64,000 nucleotides of DNA from Lancefieldella rimae ATCC 49626 (GCF_000174015.1 NZ_ACFE01000001.1:496001-560000), one strand, 5' to 3'. Numbered from the stretch's first letter, positions 8,424-18,793 are shown. Numbers and translations: made by a program. Notes: a model not told the origin generated them from the sequence alone.

Positions 8424-9302
8424 TTAGTCCAAAATAACCTCAAGCTCAAAGACGATCTTCTCGTCTTCAAACCAAAACATATCACACGAACGCATACCTG
8501 CGTCGTTTACAAGCATGGCGGCAAGACACGAAGCATCGGCTCCTATGTACAGGCTCTCACAGCTAAACGTTGCGCCGCTCCCCTTGTACGCAGAGCGAAT
8601 ATGGTTCATGTATGCGCGTTTGCCTCGGATTGTCGTAGTTTTCCCAGCTTCTCTAAGTTCCCAAACAACGTCCTCGGCAAGGAACGTCTCGTATGTTTCC
8701 CAATCGCGCATGTTTTCCGCTTGGAAAAACTGGGCGAGAAGCTCTTCATTGTCAGAAGTAAATACCGCGCCGTTGGCGAGAAGTTCCTTATTGCCAGACA
8801 TTCCTGCAGGTACATTTGAAGCTAACTTCAAAACGGCGATTAATTCCTCGCCGTCCTTCTCGCCCGTCTCAACAAATCCAAACGAACGATAGAGATTCCG
8901 AGCAGCTTCATTTTCAGGTTCATAGGAAAGCCAGCAATAATCTGCCTTGCCACACGGGAAGGTGCGTATAAACTCCAGCGCGAGTTTGAGGGCTTCTTTC
9001 CCGTATCCTTTACCCTGATGCTTTGCGTCTATCATCAGACGTCTGAGATCGTAGCTGCCATAGGCTATCGCCGGAGCGTCGTCCCAGCAGTCGTCCGCGC
9101 CAAAGCCGACCATCAAAAAACCCACCGGTACGGCACCCTCGTAGATGCCAAAGGGAAATACATGCCCATTTCCTGTTATGGAAGTATAGGCCTCGATAAT
9201 GCTTACGTCGTTGCCGGCAACAAAGGCCTTCTGCTCCTCAGACACCTTGAGTTCAAGGATGTCCCATACATTTTTTCCGTTTATGCGTTCCAGTCTTAGC
9301 AC
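8424..9302 (-). CDS. GNAT N-acetyltransferase fused to an NTF2/SnoaL-like domain
   Basis: A 292-residue two-domain protein. Residues ~1-160 form a GNAT acetyltransferase: the acetyl-CoA loop is seen as RRLMIDAKHQGKGYGKEAL, and ENEAARNLYRSFGFVETGE is typical of BltD/PaiA-like enzymes acting on polyamines or small amines. Residues ~175-292 form an NTF2-like (SnoaL/DUF4440) alpha-beta cone (AENMRDWETYETFLAEDVVW). The fold assignments rest on motif reading and the substrate is unknown. It is transcribed on its own between hypA and the rpsL promoter region. Confidence 0.8.
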   Translation of the reverse strand: MLRLERINGKNVWDILELKVSEEQKAFVAGNDVSIIEAYTSITGNGHVFPFGIYEGAVPVGFLMVGFGADDCWDDAPAIAYGSYDLRRLMIDAKHQGKGYGKEALKLALEFIRTFPCGKADYCWLSYEPENEAARNLYRSFGFVETGEKDGEELIAVLKLASNVPAGMSGNKELLANGAVFTSDNEELLAQFFQAENMRDWETYETFLAEDVVWELREAGKTTTIRGKRAYMNHIRSAYKGSGATFSCESLYIGADASCLAAMLVNDAGMRSCDMFWFEDEKIVFELEVILD

Positions 9303-9414
9303 GAGCTCACCATTCGCTTGGCGCTTGCTTGTTGAAGGACAATCACATTTTACGATAGTAGGGTTGTTGATGCGCGGCGGACAAATGCCACAAATCTCTC
9401 ACTACAAGAATCTC

Positions 9415-9759
9415 TCACGTGGCTTCGATCTCATCCAGCTCAAGCTCTTGACCTTGGATAAGCTCGGTTTTCTCGCTGGCGCAATACGGACACGTGCGGC
9501 CGTATTCAACGGTAGCATAGGTTCGATCACAATCAAGACAGCGGGTTACTGCCGGTACGCTCTCAATCTCAAGCTCGGCCGCGCGCATCAAATCGGTGCG
9601 GTCGGCCGCCCAACGCCATACATCTTGAAGATACGACGGAATGACGCCTGAAACCTCCCCCAGCCGCAACTTTACGCGAGCGACTGAGGTGAGGTCATTT
9701 TGGCGCCCAAGGTCTTCGACCATATCAATAATGTAAAACGCAATGCCCAGCTCGTGCAT
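9415..9759 (-). CDS. hypA: Hydrogenase/urease nickel incorporation protein HypA
   Basis: Nickel metallochaperone that works with HypB. It has 114 residues. The N-terminal MHELG supplies the His2/Glu3 nickel site, and the zinc domain shows two CxxC pairs, CLDC and CPYC, spaced as expected. It is the third gene of an operon hypB - flavoprotein - hypA, 32 bases after the flavoprotein. No hydrogenase or urease subunits are in the window, so the client enzyme is unknown. Confidence 0.93.
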   Translation of the reverse strand: MHELGIAFYIIDMVEDLGRQNDLTSVARVKLRLGEVSGVIPSYLQDVWRWAADRTDLMRAAELEIESVPAVTRCLDCDRTYATVEYGRTCPYCASEKTELIQGQELELDEIEAT

Positions 9760-9791
9760 GAACCGTCCCTGATACCTTCACCAAATCAACG

Positions 9792-12700
9792 TCAGCTTGA
9801 AATGCCCGTACTGCCGGCCGGCACCGGATTGCCAAGCTCATCAGTGGTCACGTGCGACTCGGGCTTAGCGGATTTCTCGCTGCGCTTCTTATTCTTGATG
9901 ATCTTAACGGCTCGCTTGCCAATATACCCCAGAATCTTTGTTTTCTTGTCTTCCGCACGCACCATCGTGGAACACTCGGGGTTGTCTCGGAAAAGATGTA
10001 TCGCATCGAATTCGCAGCGTGTCGTGCACAGGCCGCAGCCAATACATTTGTTGGCATCAACCACGGACGCACCGCACTTAAGGCAACGAGCAGTCTCAAT
10101 GCGCACCTGCTCAGGCGTGAACGTCTTGCGGACATCGCTCCAGTTATGACGAATACTCTCAACTTTTCCGCACGCAGGAATCTGCCTACCCGCATGATCG
10201 TACGAATCGGGATTGAGCGCAATCTCGCTTTTATCCAGCTCAACGTAATGGCGCTGATTGCGGCCAATGGTAAGCGATGACCCCGCTTGCACAAAACGAT
10301 GCAGCGAAACCGCAGCTTCATGACCCGCGGCAATGGCATTGATGACAAAACTCGGACCGGTATATACATCACCGCCGACAAAAACATCAGGCTGCGCCGT
10401 CTGGTACGTCTTGGGATCAGCCACGGCTCCCTTGCCGCGACCCAGCTCCACCGCCTCACCCTCAAGCAGATTCCCCCACTCGATGGACTGGCCGATGGAA
10501 AGCACCACGTTATCGGCTTCAACAAAGACGGTGTCGGTCTCGTCATAGCGTGGCGAGAAGCGCTTGTTTTCGTCAAACACCTGCGTGCAGCGCTTAAACG
10601 TAACGCCACGGACACGACCGTCTTCCGTGGTTTCTATTGCAGCCGGACCCCAGCCGTTATTGATGGTAACGCCGTCTTCACGCGCCTCCGCGATCTCTTC
10701 GGGAAGCGCCGGCATCTCATCGGGCTGCTCAAGGCAATACATGGCCACCGCATCAGCTCCGCAGCGCATGGATACACGAGCGGCGTCAATGGCAACGTTG
10801 CCGCCACCGACGACAACGGTCTTTCCGGAAACCACATGTGCGAGATCATCCAGAGCCGTCCGTAAAAACTCAACGGCAGTACTTACGCCGACAGCGTCTT
10901 CTCCGGCAATACCGGCTTTGCGACCTCCCTGGCAGCCAATGGCCACATAGAACGCTTTGAAACCGTCCTGGCGCAAATCGTTCAAAGAGATGTCCTTGCC
11001 CACCTCAACGCCACAACGGATCTCAACGCCCATTTCACGCAAGACGTCAATCTCTGCGGCCACCACGTCCTTCTGGAGTTTATAGGCAGGAATGCCGTAG
11101 ACCATCATGCCGCCGGGGAGCGCATTTTTCTCAAACACCACCGGATTATAGCCACGCTCCGCAAGATAGAAAGCACAGGAAAGACCCGCAGGACCGGCGC
11201 CGATAATGGCAATCTTTTCCATAAAGCGACCGCGATTGGAAGGAATCACCGGCTCGGGAACAAAGCGATGTTCTGCTTCAAGGTCCTTCTCGGCAATGAA
11301 CTTCTTGACTTCGTCGATGGCAATGGCCTCGTCAACCGTACCACGCGTACAAGCCGCCTCGCAGCGACGATTACACACACGTCCGCAGACGGCCGGGAAG
11401 GGATTTTCTTTCTTGATAAGTTCGAGGGCGTCGCGATAGCGTCCTTCGGCCGCCATACGGAGATATCCCTGCACCGAAATATGGGCCGGACAGGCAACTT
11501 TACAAGGAGCGGTGCCGGTATCGTGGCACTCAATGCGGTTGTTGTTCTTATAATTCCAGTCCCAGTCAGCCTCGCCCCAGAACTTGTCGTCCGGAAGATC
11601 CTGCATAGGATAGGTAAGCTGACCGTGCACGGTAGAAAGCTTCTGACCCAGCTGAGGCGCTCCCGCCGGACATACCTCCACGCAGCCGCCACACGCCACG
11701 CATTTTTCCGCGTCCACATGAGCCACAAAAGACGAGCGGGAAAGGTTCGGCGTATTGAACAGCTGCGAGGTACGCAAAGCATAGCAAACGTTTACGTTAC
11801 AGTTGCAGATGGCAAAGATCTTATCCTCGCCGTCAATGTTGGTAATCTGATGGACAAAGCCGTTCTTCTCGGCACGCTGGCAAATGTCAATGACCTCGTC
11901 GTAGGTGATATAGTGGCCTTTGCCGGTTTCCACGCAATAATCGGCCATGTCGCCGATAGCAATGCACCAGTCCTCGGGATCGTCGGCACAACCATCGCCG
12001 CGGACGCGCTCGGCCAAACGACACGAGCACGGCGTTGCCGCATATCGATCATATTTTTTGAGCCAATGCGAGATATGCTCCACCGAAACCGTATGGTTAA
12101 CCTGCTCAATGGAACGCTCAACGGGAATCACGTGCATACCTATGCCGGCACCTCCCGGAGGCACCAGCTTCGTAGCCATTTTCAGCGGCAGATACGTCAT
12201 ACGCTCAAACAGCGTCGCTATCTCCGGATGCTCCTCCAGCTGGCTCTCATTCATAACGGTAAACTCAGCAGATCCGGGCACAAACATGGGTAGCACGTAC
12301 TGTTTTTCACGCTCGGCGTTTTCCCAGTTGTATTCAATAATGCCTTTGAGGGACATACTGTCGAGAAGCTCCTGCAATTTTGGAGCCGCCAGACCGGTGG
12401 CACTTTGCAGTGCCGAGAAGGTCATGGGCACGCGCACTTTCATGTGCTTGGTAACGGCGGCTTCTTCTTCGGTCATCACCGATGCGATACCCCAGTATTC
12501 AGGATCATCCTTGGTCACTTTGTGGCCAAGACGGTCGGTGATTTTTTGAACTTCACGGAGAACGCCGGGTTTCAAAGGCTCATCGGCAGCAGGGCCGGGT
12601 TCGTTCGGATTTGATTTGCGGTAGGACACCACGTCTTTGTTTTCGGTAATGTGATTTTCTTTAATGTTTTTGATGGCCTCGCCAGCGGGATTGGTCACAG

Positions 12701-12797
12701 GCAATACATTGCGAGCCGCAATCTCCGCATCGGTTAAATCTCCTCGCATAGGATTGCCGTCGGGCGGGGTTACACGTACGGGAATCTCCTCAGCCAT
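9792..12797 (-). CDS. Iron-sulfur flavoprotein with GltD-like FAD/NAD(P) core, multi-domain oxidoreductase
   Basis: About 1001 residues from ATG 12797 (MAEEIPVRVTPPD; SD GGAGAGG 6 bases upstream). The frame runs 63 codons further upstream into hypB without support. The N-terminal ~270 residues hold a winged-helix-like segment and a cysteine region (AATPCSCRLAERV, ICNCNVNVC). A 4Fe-4S motif CVACGGCVEVCP follows, then the GltD-type N-terminal cysteine domain (CKVACPAHIS, CGRVCNRRCEAAC), an FAD loop IIGAGPAGLSCAF and an NAD(P) loop VVVGGGNVAIDAA. The C-terminus has CLKCG and CIGCGLCTTRC clusters. It likely moves electrons between NAD(P)H and a ferredoxin-like partner. Lying between hypB and hypA hints at a hydrogenase-linked role, which is inference. 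Confidence 0.85.
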   Translation of the reverse strand: MAEEIPVRVTPPDGNPMRGDLTDAEIAARNVLPVTNPAGEAIKNIKENHITENKDVVSYRKSNPNEPGPAADEPLKPGVLREVQKITDRLGHKVTKDDPEYWGIASVMTEEEAAVTKHMKVRVPMTFSALQSATGLAAPKLQELLDSMSLKGIIEYNWENAEREKQYVLPMFVPGSAEFTVMNESQLEEHPEIATLFERMTYLPLKMATKLVPPGGAGIGMHVIPVERSIEQVNHTVSVEHISHWLKKYDRYAATPCSCRLAERVRGDGCADDPEDWCIAIGDMADYCVETGKGHYITYDEVIDICQRAEKNGFVHQITNIDGEDKIFAICNCNVNVCYALRTSQLFNTPNLSRSSFVAHVDAEKCVACGGCVEVCPAGAPQLGQKLSTVHGQLTYPMQDLPDDKFWGEADWDWNYKNNNRIECHDTGTAPCKVACPAHISVQGYLRMAAEGRYRDALELIKKENPFPAVCGRVCNRRCEAACTRGTVDEAIAIDEVKKFIAEKDLEAEHRFVPEPVIPSNRGRFMEKIAIIGAGPAGLSCAFYLAERGYNPVVFEKNALPGGMMVYGIPAYKLQKDVVAAEIDVLREMGVEIRCGVEVGKDISLNDLRQDGFKAFYVAIGCQGGRKAGIAGEDAVGVSTAVEFLRTALDDLAHVVSGKTVVVGGGNVAIDAARVSMRCGADAVAMYCLEQPDEMPALPEEIAEAREDGVTINNGWGPAAIETTEDGRVRGVTFKRCTQVFDENKRFSPRYDETDTVFVEADNVVLSIGQSIEWGNLLEGEAVELGRGKGAVADPKTYQTAQPDVFVGGDVYTGPSFVINAIAAGHEAAVSLHRFVQAGSSLTIGRNQRHYVELDKSEIALNPDSYDHAGRQIPACGKVESIRHNWSDVRKTFTPEQVRIETARCLKCGASVVDANKCIGCGLCTTRCEFDAIHLFRDNPECSTMVRAEDKKTKILGYIGKRAVKIIKNKKRSEKSAKPESHVTTDELGNPVPAGSTGISS

Positions 12798-12834
12798 TTC
12801 CTCTCCTATCTGGCCAGATGAAACCACTTTAACC

Positions 12835-13509
12835 TTACTTCTCTGTCTTCCACGCTGCAACGCGCTCGCGCAGCCACTGATACCACGCGTCCATACCCTC
12901 TCCCGTCTGAGCCGAAATGGGGATAACACGTGCCTTGGGGTTGCGCATGGCGACGTTTTTGCAAAGGGTATCGAGATCGAAATCAAAATATGGCATGACG
13001 TCCGTTTTATTCACAAGCACCAAATCACAAACCTGATACATAAGGGGATACTTAAGCGGTTTATCATCCCCTTCAGGAACAGATAAAATGGTGATATTAA
13101 CGCCCGCTCCCGTATCAAATTCCGCAGGACACACAAGGTTGCCCACATTTTCCAAGAAGATTACGTCGGTGTCGCCTGCGGCAAGACCTTCGAGTCCTTG
13201 TGCACACATAGCGGCATCCAGATGACACATGCCTCCCGTATGAAGCTGAATCGTCTGAGCGCCCACCTCTGAAATAGCGGCGGCATCGACATCGGAATCA
13301 ATGTCGGCTTCCATAACGGCAATATCAAGCTCCCCTTTAAGTGCCTTGATGGTTCGACGAAGCATCGTTGTTTTTCCGGACCCAGGAGACGACATCAAAT
13401 TAATAAGCAGTGTCCCTTTTTCCTTCATTTTGCTGCGAAGTTCGTTGGCTTTTTGGTCGTTGGATGCCAAAACGCTCTGTTTAACTTCTATGACGCGATA
13501 GTCACTCAT
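12835..13509 (-). CDS. hypB: Hydrogenase nickel incorporation GTPase HypB
   Basis: SIMIBI-class GTPase that hands nickel to HypA or the apo-enzyme. It has 224 residues. The P-loop is SSPGSGKTT near residue 41 and the metal/switch region is GGMCHLDAAMC; an ENVGNLVCPA block and the NKTD guanine motif follow. There is no His-rich nickel-storage N-terminus. It is the first gene of the hypB - flavoprotein - hypA operon. The missing hypCDEF genes must lie elsewhere if a NiFe hydrogenase is made. Confidence 0.95.
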   Translation of the reverse strand: MSDYRVIEVKQSVLASNDQKANELRSKMKEKGTLLINLMSSPGSGKTTMLRRTIKALKGELDIAVMEADIDSDVDAAAISEVGAQTIQLHTGGMCHLDAAMCAQGLEGLAAGDTDVIFLENVGNLVCPAEFDTGAGVNITILSVPEGDDKPLKYPLMYQVCDLVLVNKTDVMPYFDFDLDTLCKNVAMRNPKARVIPISAQTGEGMDAWYQWLRERVAAWKTEK

Positions 13510-13804
13510 TATTGTCTCCCCCGATAATTACGTTATGTGGACAGCGCAGACGAGAAAAGTGCAGACAGACTCCCCTATTGCAGTCTCCATCCACAAAACG
13601 TACCGTTCACAAAACCTTCCGTCCGCAAAATCTACTACCGTTTAATTTTACCAGCATACTTGAAATGACACCGAAATCGCGCCGGTTTTCTCATCAATCG
13701 ATGAACGGAGCCAGGCGCCCGCAAAGTCATGCCGTATGCGCAAGGCTGACTCCGGTGCGCCTCAACGCTCAGCTCACTCGTGGAGGTATGCCATATGTCT
13801 CAAC
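13510..13804. other. Intergenic region hypB-arsR with three 16-bp tandem repeats
   Basis: Three direct repeats start at 13592, 13608 and 13624: CACAAAACGTACCGT, CACAAAACCTTCCGT, CGCAAAATCTACTACCG. They lie about 85-130 bases upstream of the hypB start. On the minus strand, upstream of them, TGGTAAAAT (plus ~13652-13660) resembles an extended -10. A 29-bp partial duplication of the arsR 3' end lies at about 13770-13805. No ORF with a ribosome site was found. Confidence 0.5.
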
Positions 13805-14155
13805 TCACTCGTGGAGGTGTGCCGCATGTGCAAGGCCCACGCTGATCAGCGTAATAACATGCTCGTCGGCAAGGGAGTAAATGACACGGCGACCGTCTCT
13901 GTGAGCGGTAACCAGCCCCCTGTCACGCAGGAGGCGCAGCTGATGCGAAGTTGCCGATTGCGAAACAGGAAGAAGATCTTGCAGCTCTGTAACGCTCTTC
14001 TCGCCAAGCGCAAGCGCACCAAGAATTTGAAAGCGAGTAAAGTCCGAAAGCGCATCAAAAATCTGCGTTGCATCATAGATGACATCGTCGTTCACGAGAA
14101 ATTCACGAAGCGCTTCTTCTGAAATAGGCTCACAGATTGTGTGTAGTTCACTCAT
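13805..14155 (-). CDS. ArsR/SmtB-family metal-sensing repressor, alpha5-site type
   Basis: A 116-residue winged-helix repressor from ATG 14155 (MSELHTICEP). The DNA-binding helix region is SVTELQDLLPVSQSATSHQLRLLRDRG. The last helix carries the alpha5 metal-site pattern D-x-H-x10-H-x-x-H (Asp97, His99, His110, His113, plus His115), as in CzrA and NmtR, sensors of zinc/cobalt or nickel/cobalt. It lacks the alpha3 CxC site of ArsR/SmtB. Standing just upstream of hypB, nickel or zinc sensing is plausible, but the metal and target are not shown. Confidence 0.85.
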   Translation of the reverse strand: MSELHTICEPISEEALREFLVNDDVIYDATQIFDALSDFTRFQILGALALGEKSVTELQDLLPVSQSATSHQLRLLRDRGLVTAHRDGRRVIYSLADEHVITLISVGLAHAAHLHE

Positions 14156-14293
14156 AGCTATCCACTCTATCTTCATCGAAATCGTTCCTTGCAAGTATAC
14201 CTGCTTTACGGATACCTACGCGATATTTACATGGTATGTATTCGTCCTTCTCGCTCACTCAGCTCATTATCTGCCTGTCCCCATACTCATAAA

Positions 14294-14321
14294 AAGAACC
14301 CCGACCAAAGCCGGGGTTCTT
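14294..14321 (-). terminator. Intrinsic terminator of rpoBC
   Basis: Stem AGAACCCCG/CGGGGTTCT with an 8-base loop, followed on the minus strand by a U-rich tail. It lies 25 bases after the rpoC stop. Confidence 0.9.
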
Positions 14322-14345
14322 AAAGCATTGCTGCACGAAGCAAAA

Positions 14346-17300
14346 CTATTTGGTCTTTTTGCCTTCTGCCTGTGCATCGAGACGTACAACCTGAGAAAGC
14401 AGGTCATCAAGCGAGCCAAGATCTTCGTTGATGATATCCGAATCAAGGTTATCGGTATTGCTGCTGCCAATAAGCTCAAGGTCAGAGTCTTCATGCGTTG
14501 CCGGAGCAGCCGTACCAAGCATCAACCCTCCGTCAGCATCCGGCGAGAAGACCATGTTAAGCAGCTGAGAAAGATCCTCAGCGTCGGCCTCGTCCTCATC
14601 GGGCTCAAGGATGTAGAGAAGATTGCGAGCATCGAGACCTTGACGGAGCTCTTCGATTGCCTTGGAGCCAATTCCGTCAATACGGAGAAGGTCTTCTTCG
14701 GTCTTGCCAATCAGATCCCCAACCGTCTCAATACCAACCTCGGAGAACTTATTGGTCCAGCGCTGGGAAACCCCAAGGTCGTCAAAGAGGTACAGCTTGG
14801 CATCCTCACTTGAAAGGGTGCGCCCGTTCTTCGAGAAAATGCTCCCGTTGCCGTATTCGTCGCCAACCCAATCAAGCTGCTTTGGAAGCTTCTCTTCAAT
14901 ATCTTTAAGGCTCTGTGGCGCCCAATCCGGCAACACCTTCGCCCTATCGGAAGTGGGTCCGTCAATCTTAGTACCGTGATAGGTAAGTTCAACGTCGCTG
15001 TACGCGGAAAGTCCGGTACCTGCAGGAATCTGCTTACCAACGATGACGTTGGACTTGAGATCCAACAGGTGATCGACATCGCCCTCAATGGCGGATGACG
15101 TGAGAACGCCTGCGGTACGGATAAACGAAGCGCTGGAGAGCCAAGAGTCAATGGAGCTTGCAACCTTTAAGGTGCCCAAAATGGCAGGCTCGGCCTCAGG
15201 CGGCGTACCGCCGGCAAGCGTGATATTCCTGACCGTATCCGCAAAAACATACCGGTCAACGTACTGTCCCAGCAGATACTGAGAATCGCCGGGGTTCGTA
15301 ACCTGAACGCGACGAAGCATCTGACGGGCAATAACCTCAATGTGCTTGTCGTTCAGATCAACGCCCTGTGACGTGTAGACGTCTTTAACGGACTCGACAA
15401 ACGTATGCATCGTGGATTCGATGTCAGTAAGCTTACGCAGCAAGCGGAAGTTAACAAAGCCGCGCGTGATTTGATCGCCTGCACGAACTTCCACGCCCTC
15501 CTCAATGTCAGGCATGAAACGAACGGAAGCAGGAACGCGCCACTCCTCAAGAATGCGGGAGTGATCTTCGCTGTCAACAATCCGAAGCAGATATTCGGTC
15601 GTCTCCGGCGTAATGAGAAGCGTGCCCGAAACAGGAGCGAGGTCGGCCTCACGACCGAGGATCTTCTCGTTAACATTACCGACAACGTCGAACATACGAG
15701 CGACCGTCGGGAGACCCTGCGTAATATCCTCGGCACCGGCAACACCACCGGAGTGAATGGTACGCATCGTAAGCTGAGTACCCGGCTCGCCGATGGACTG
15801 AGCGGCAATAACGCCGACAGCCGTACCGATATTGACCGGACGACGGGTAGAAAGATCCCAGCCGTAGCACTTCTGACACACGCCATATTTGGACTTGCAG
15901 GTAAGCAGCGCACGGAGGCGAATCTTCTTCAAACCGTGCTCAATAAGCTTCTTCAGATCGTCAACAGACTCTACGTAACCGCCGGCTGCGATAAGAACTT
16001 CGCCGGTCTTGGGATCGCAAACGTCCTCAAGCGTGCAACGGCCTACGAGATCGGCATCAACGGAGCTCTGACCGGGCTTAATAATGGGATAGGTAATTGC
16101 CTCATCGGTACCGCAGTCCTCCTCGCGCACAATGACGTCTTGCGCAACGTCAACAAGGCGGCGAGTCAGATATCCTGAGTCAGATGTGTGAGAAGCCGTA
16201 TCGACAAGACCCTTACGTGCACCATAGGTTGAAATGAAGTACTCAAGTGGCTCAAGGCCTTCACGGAAGTTTGCCTTAATGGGAAGGTCGATGGTCTCAC
16301 CGGACATATCAGCCATGAGTCCACGCATACCAGCCAGCTGGCGAAGCTGTGTCTTGGAACCACGGGCGCCCGAATCGGCCATCATGTAGATGGGGTTATT
16401 CTCTGCAAAGCCCTCAAGCATCTCAGAGCCAAGCGTATCGGTGCACTCCGTCCACGCATTAACAACCTCGGTGTGGCGTTCGCGCTCGGAAAGGAAGCCA
16501 TCCTCGTAGTACTCGTTAATCTGATCGACGCGCTTCTGAGCCTCAGACAAAAGCTGTGCCTTATTGTCGGGAATGACTGCGTCCCACACGGAAACGGTCA
16601 AACCGGCAATGGTGGCATAGTGGAATCCCGTTGCCTTAATGGCGTCAAGGATCGGCTCAACGTCTGCCATCGGGTAACGATCGCAGCAATCATTGACCAA
16701 CATGCCAATATCGGATTTCACCATCTTGTAGTTAATGAACGGGTAATCCTCGGGCAGACATTGACGGTTAAAGATGATGCGACCAACCGTTGTCTCAAAA
16801 CGCTGAGGATGCTCGGATACGTCCAAATCCTCAAACTGGCCGCGGCCACACATAATGCGGAAGATTGGATGGCCGTTCTCGTCATGCGCGTTCGCATCGG
16901 CCGAGCTTACACGAACGACAACCTTCGCCTGAATATCCTGGTCGGGATTTGTGTCAATGGCGAGAAGCGCATCGTTAAAGCTTGCAAACGTCAGCGTCTT
17001 GTCTTGCTCGCCGGACTTTTCCGAAGTAAGGAAGTACACACCGAAAACCATATCCTGAGAAGGTACGGTAAGCACCTTACCGGATGCGGGACTACGCAGG
17101 TTATTGGACGAAAGCATGAGTACGCGAGCCTCAGTCTGTGCCTGAGTGGAAAGGGGCACGTGAACCGACATCTGGTCGCCGTCGAAGTCAGCGTTAAACG
17201 GAGCGCATACCAACGGGTGAAGGTGAATTGCCTTACCTTCAACAAGAACTGGCTCAAACGCCTGAATGGACAGGCGGTGAAGCGTAGGTGCACGGTTCAA

Positions 17301-18788
17301 GAGTACCAAACGATTCTGAATGACCTCATCAAGGACGTCCCAAACCGCAGGAAGACCACGGTCAATGGCGCGCTTCGCACCCTTGACGTTTTCAACCTTA
17401 TGCAGCTCAACCAAGCGGCGCATCACAAACGGCTTAAAGAGCTCAAGCGCCATGGCCGACGGAAGACCGCACTGGTGCAACTTCAGATGCGGGTCAACGA
17501 CAATGACGGAACGGCCGGAATAATCGACGCGCTTACCCAGAAGGTTCTGGCGGAAGCGGCCTTGTTTGCCCTTGAGAGCCTCGGCAAGAGACTTCAAAGG
17601 ACGGCCTCCCCTGCCGGTTACCGGACGGCCTCGACGGCCGTTGTCAAAGAGGGCATCGACGGATTCCTGAAGCATGCGCTTCTCGTTGTTGACGATGATT
17701 GCCGGAGCATCCAGATCAAGCAGACGCTTCAGGCGGTTATTGCGGTTGATAACACGACGATACAGATCGTTGAGGTCAGATGCCGCAAAGCGACCGCCGT
17801 CAAGCTGAACCATAGGACGAAGATCAGGCGGGATAACGGGAATGACGTCAAGAATCATGTTAGCGGGATCGTTTCCGCCCTTAAGGAAGGCATCAACGAT
17901 CTCAAGACGCTTGATGGCCTTCTCGCGCTTTTGCTTTTGAGAATCCTCGTTGGCGATAATGGCGCGGAGCTCCTCGGCCTCTTTGTCCAAATCAACACCA
18001 CGGATAAGCTCGCGGATTGCCTCGGCGCCCATACCACCCTTAAAGTAAATGCCATAGTAGCGCTTAAGCTCGGAGAAGAGCCCTTCATCGGTGATGAGTT
18101 CACGAGTCTCAAGCTGCATGAACTTCTCGTATGCCTCGCGACGAAGAACCTTCTCTTCCTCGTACTCTTCTTCAAGATCGGCAATACCGGCACGAATTTC
18201 ATCCTCAGAGAGAGGCTCGAAGTCATCAAACTCCTCGCCGGCAGGCTTTCCCTGCTCTTTGAGACGCTCAATTTGATCGTCGCGCTCGGCATCAAGCTCT
18301 TCAAGATCCGCTGCCAGCTCTTCGCGCAGGTCTTCAGCGTCAGCCTCTCGCGCTTCGGTATCGACACTCGTGACGATATACGACGCAAAGTAGAGAACCT
18401 TCTCAAGGTCTTTGCTCTTGATGTCAAGAAGACGCGCAAGTGGGAAACTTGTAGGGCTCTTGAAGTACCAAATATGGCTTACCGGAGCGGCAAGCTCAAT
18501 GTGGCCCATACGCTCGCGGCGAACCTTGGCGGTTGTCACTTCAACGCCGCAGTTTTCGCAGACAATGCCCTTAAAGCGAATGCCCTTGTATTTGCCGCAA
18601 TTACACTCCCAGTCCTTCACCGGTCCAAAGATCTTCTCGCAGAAAAGACCGTCACGTTCCGGTTTCAAGGAGCGGTAGTTGATGGTCTCAGGCTTTTTTA
18701 CCTCACCATGGGACCATTTGCGAATATCTTCAGCAGACGCCAGGGAAATCTTAATGGCGTCAAAATCAGTGGAATCGAAATCTGCCAC
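14346..18788 (-). CDS. rpoC: RNA polymerase beta' subunit with C-terminal HhH (alpha-CTD-like) extension
   Basis: Clamp and catalytic subunit, 1480 residues. The zinc ribbon is seen as [20 protein letters not shown] near residues 58-77, the catalytic loop as NADFDGDQM near residue 535, and the second zinc site ([13 protein letters not shown]) near 955. The normal family ends soon after [14 protein letters not shown] (about residue 1262). Here some 218 more residues follow. Residues ~1343-1395 ([30 protein letters not shown]) closely resemble the helix-hairpin-helix C-terminal domain of RpoA, and an acidic tail of ~85 residues ends the protein. It sits 5 bases after rpoB. Confidence 0.97.
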   Translation of the reverse strand: MADFDSTDFDAIKISLASAEDIRKWSHGEVKKPETINYRSLKPERDGLFCEKIFGPVKDWECNCGKYKGIRFKGIVCENCGVEVTTAKVRRERMGHIELAAPVSHIWYFKSPTSFPLARLLDIKSKDLEKVLYFASYIVTSVDTEAREADAEDLREELAADLEELDAERDDQIERLKEQGKPAGEEFDDFEPLSEDEIRAGIADLEEEYEEEKVLRREAYEKFMQLETRELITDEGLFSELKRYYGIYFKGGMGAEAIRELIRGVDLDKEAEELRAIIANEDSQKQKREKAIKRLEIVDAFLKGGNDPANMILDVIPVIPPDLRPMVQLDGGRFAASDLNDLYRRVINRNNRLKRLLDLDAPAIIVNNEKRMLQESVDALFDNGRRGRPVTGRGGRPLKSLAEALKGKQGRFRQNLLGKRVDYSGRSVIVVDPHLKLHQCGLPSAMALELFKPFVMRRLVELHKVENVKGAKRAIDRGLPAVWDVLDEVIQNRLVLLNRAPTLHRLSIQAFEPVLVEGKAIHLHPLVCAPFNADFDGDQMSVHVPLSTQAQTEARVLMLSSNNLRSPASGKVLTVPSQDMVFGVYFLTSEKSGEQDKTLTFASFNDALLAIDTNPDQDIQAKVVVRVSSADANAHDENGHPIFRIMCGRGQFEDLDVSEHPQRFETTVGRIIFNRQCLPEDYPFINYKMVKSDIGMLVNDCCDRYPMADVEPILDAIKATGFHYATIAGLTVSVWDAVIPDNKAQLLSEAQKRVDQINEYYEDGFLSERERHTEVVNAWTECTDTLGSEMLEGFAENNPIYMMADSGARGSKTQLRQLAGMRGLMADMSGETIDLPIKANFREGLEPLEYFISTYGARKGLVDTASHTSDSGYLTRRLVDVAQDVIVREEDCGTDEAITYPIIKPGQSSVDADLVGRCTLEDVCDPKTGEVLIAAGGYVESVDDLKKLIEHGLKKIRLRALLTCKSKYGVCQKCYGWDLSTRRPVNIGTAVGVIAAQSIGEPGTQLTMRTIHSGGVAGAEDITQGLPTVARMFDVVGNVNEKILGREADLAPVSGTLLITPETTEYLLRIVDSEDHSRILEEWRVPASVRFMPDIEEGVEVRAGDQITRGFVNFRLLRKLTDIESTMHTFVESVKDVYTSQGVDLNDKHIEVIARQMLRRVQVTNPGDSQYLLGQYVDRYVFADTVRNITLAGGTPPEAEPAILGTLKVASSIDSWLSSASFIRTAGVLTSSAIEGDVDHLLDLKSNVIVGKQIPAGTGLSAYSDVELTYHGTKIDGPTSDRAKVLPDWAPQSLKDIEEKLPKQLDWVGDEYGNGSIFSKNGRTLSSEDAKLYLFDDLGVSQRWTNKFSEVGIETVGDLIGKTEEDLLRIDGIGSKAIEELRQGLDARNLLYILEPDEDEADAEDLSQLLNMVFSPDADGGLMLGTAAPATHEDSDLELIGSSNTDNLDSDIINEDLGSLDDLLSQVVRLDAQAEGKKTK

Positions 18789-18793
18789 AGTCG

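Noticed and set aside
11268-12293. 341-codon plus-strand frame opposite the Fe-S flavoprotein
   Set aside because: The minus strand carries clear 4Fe-4S and FAD motifs; this frame is a shadow.
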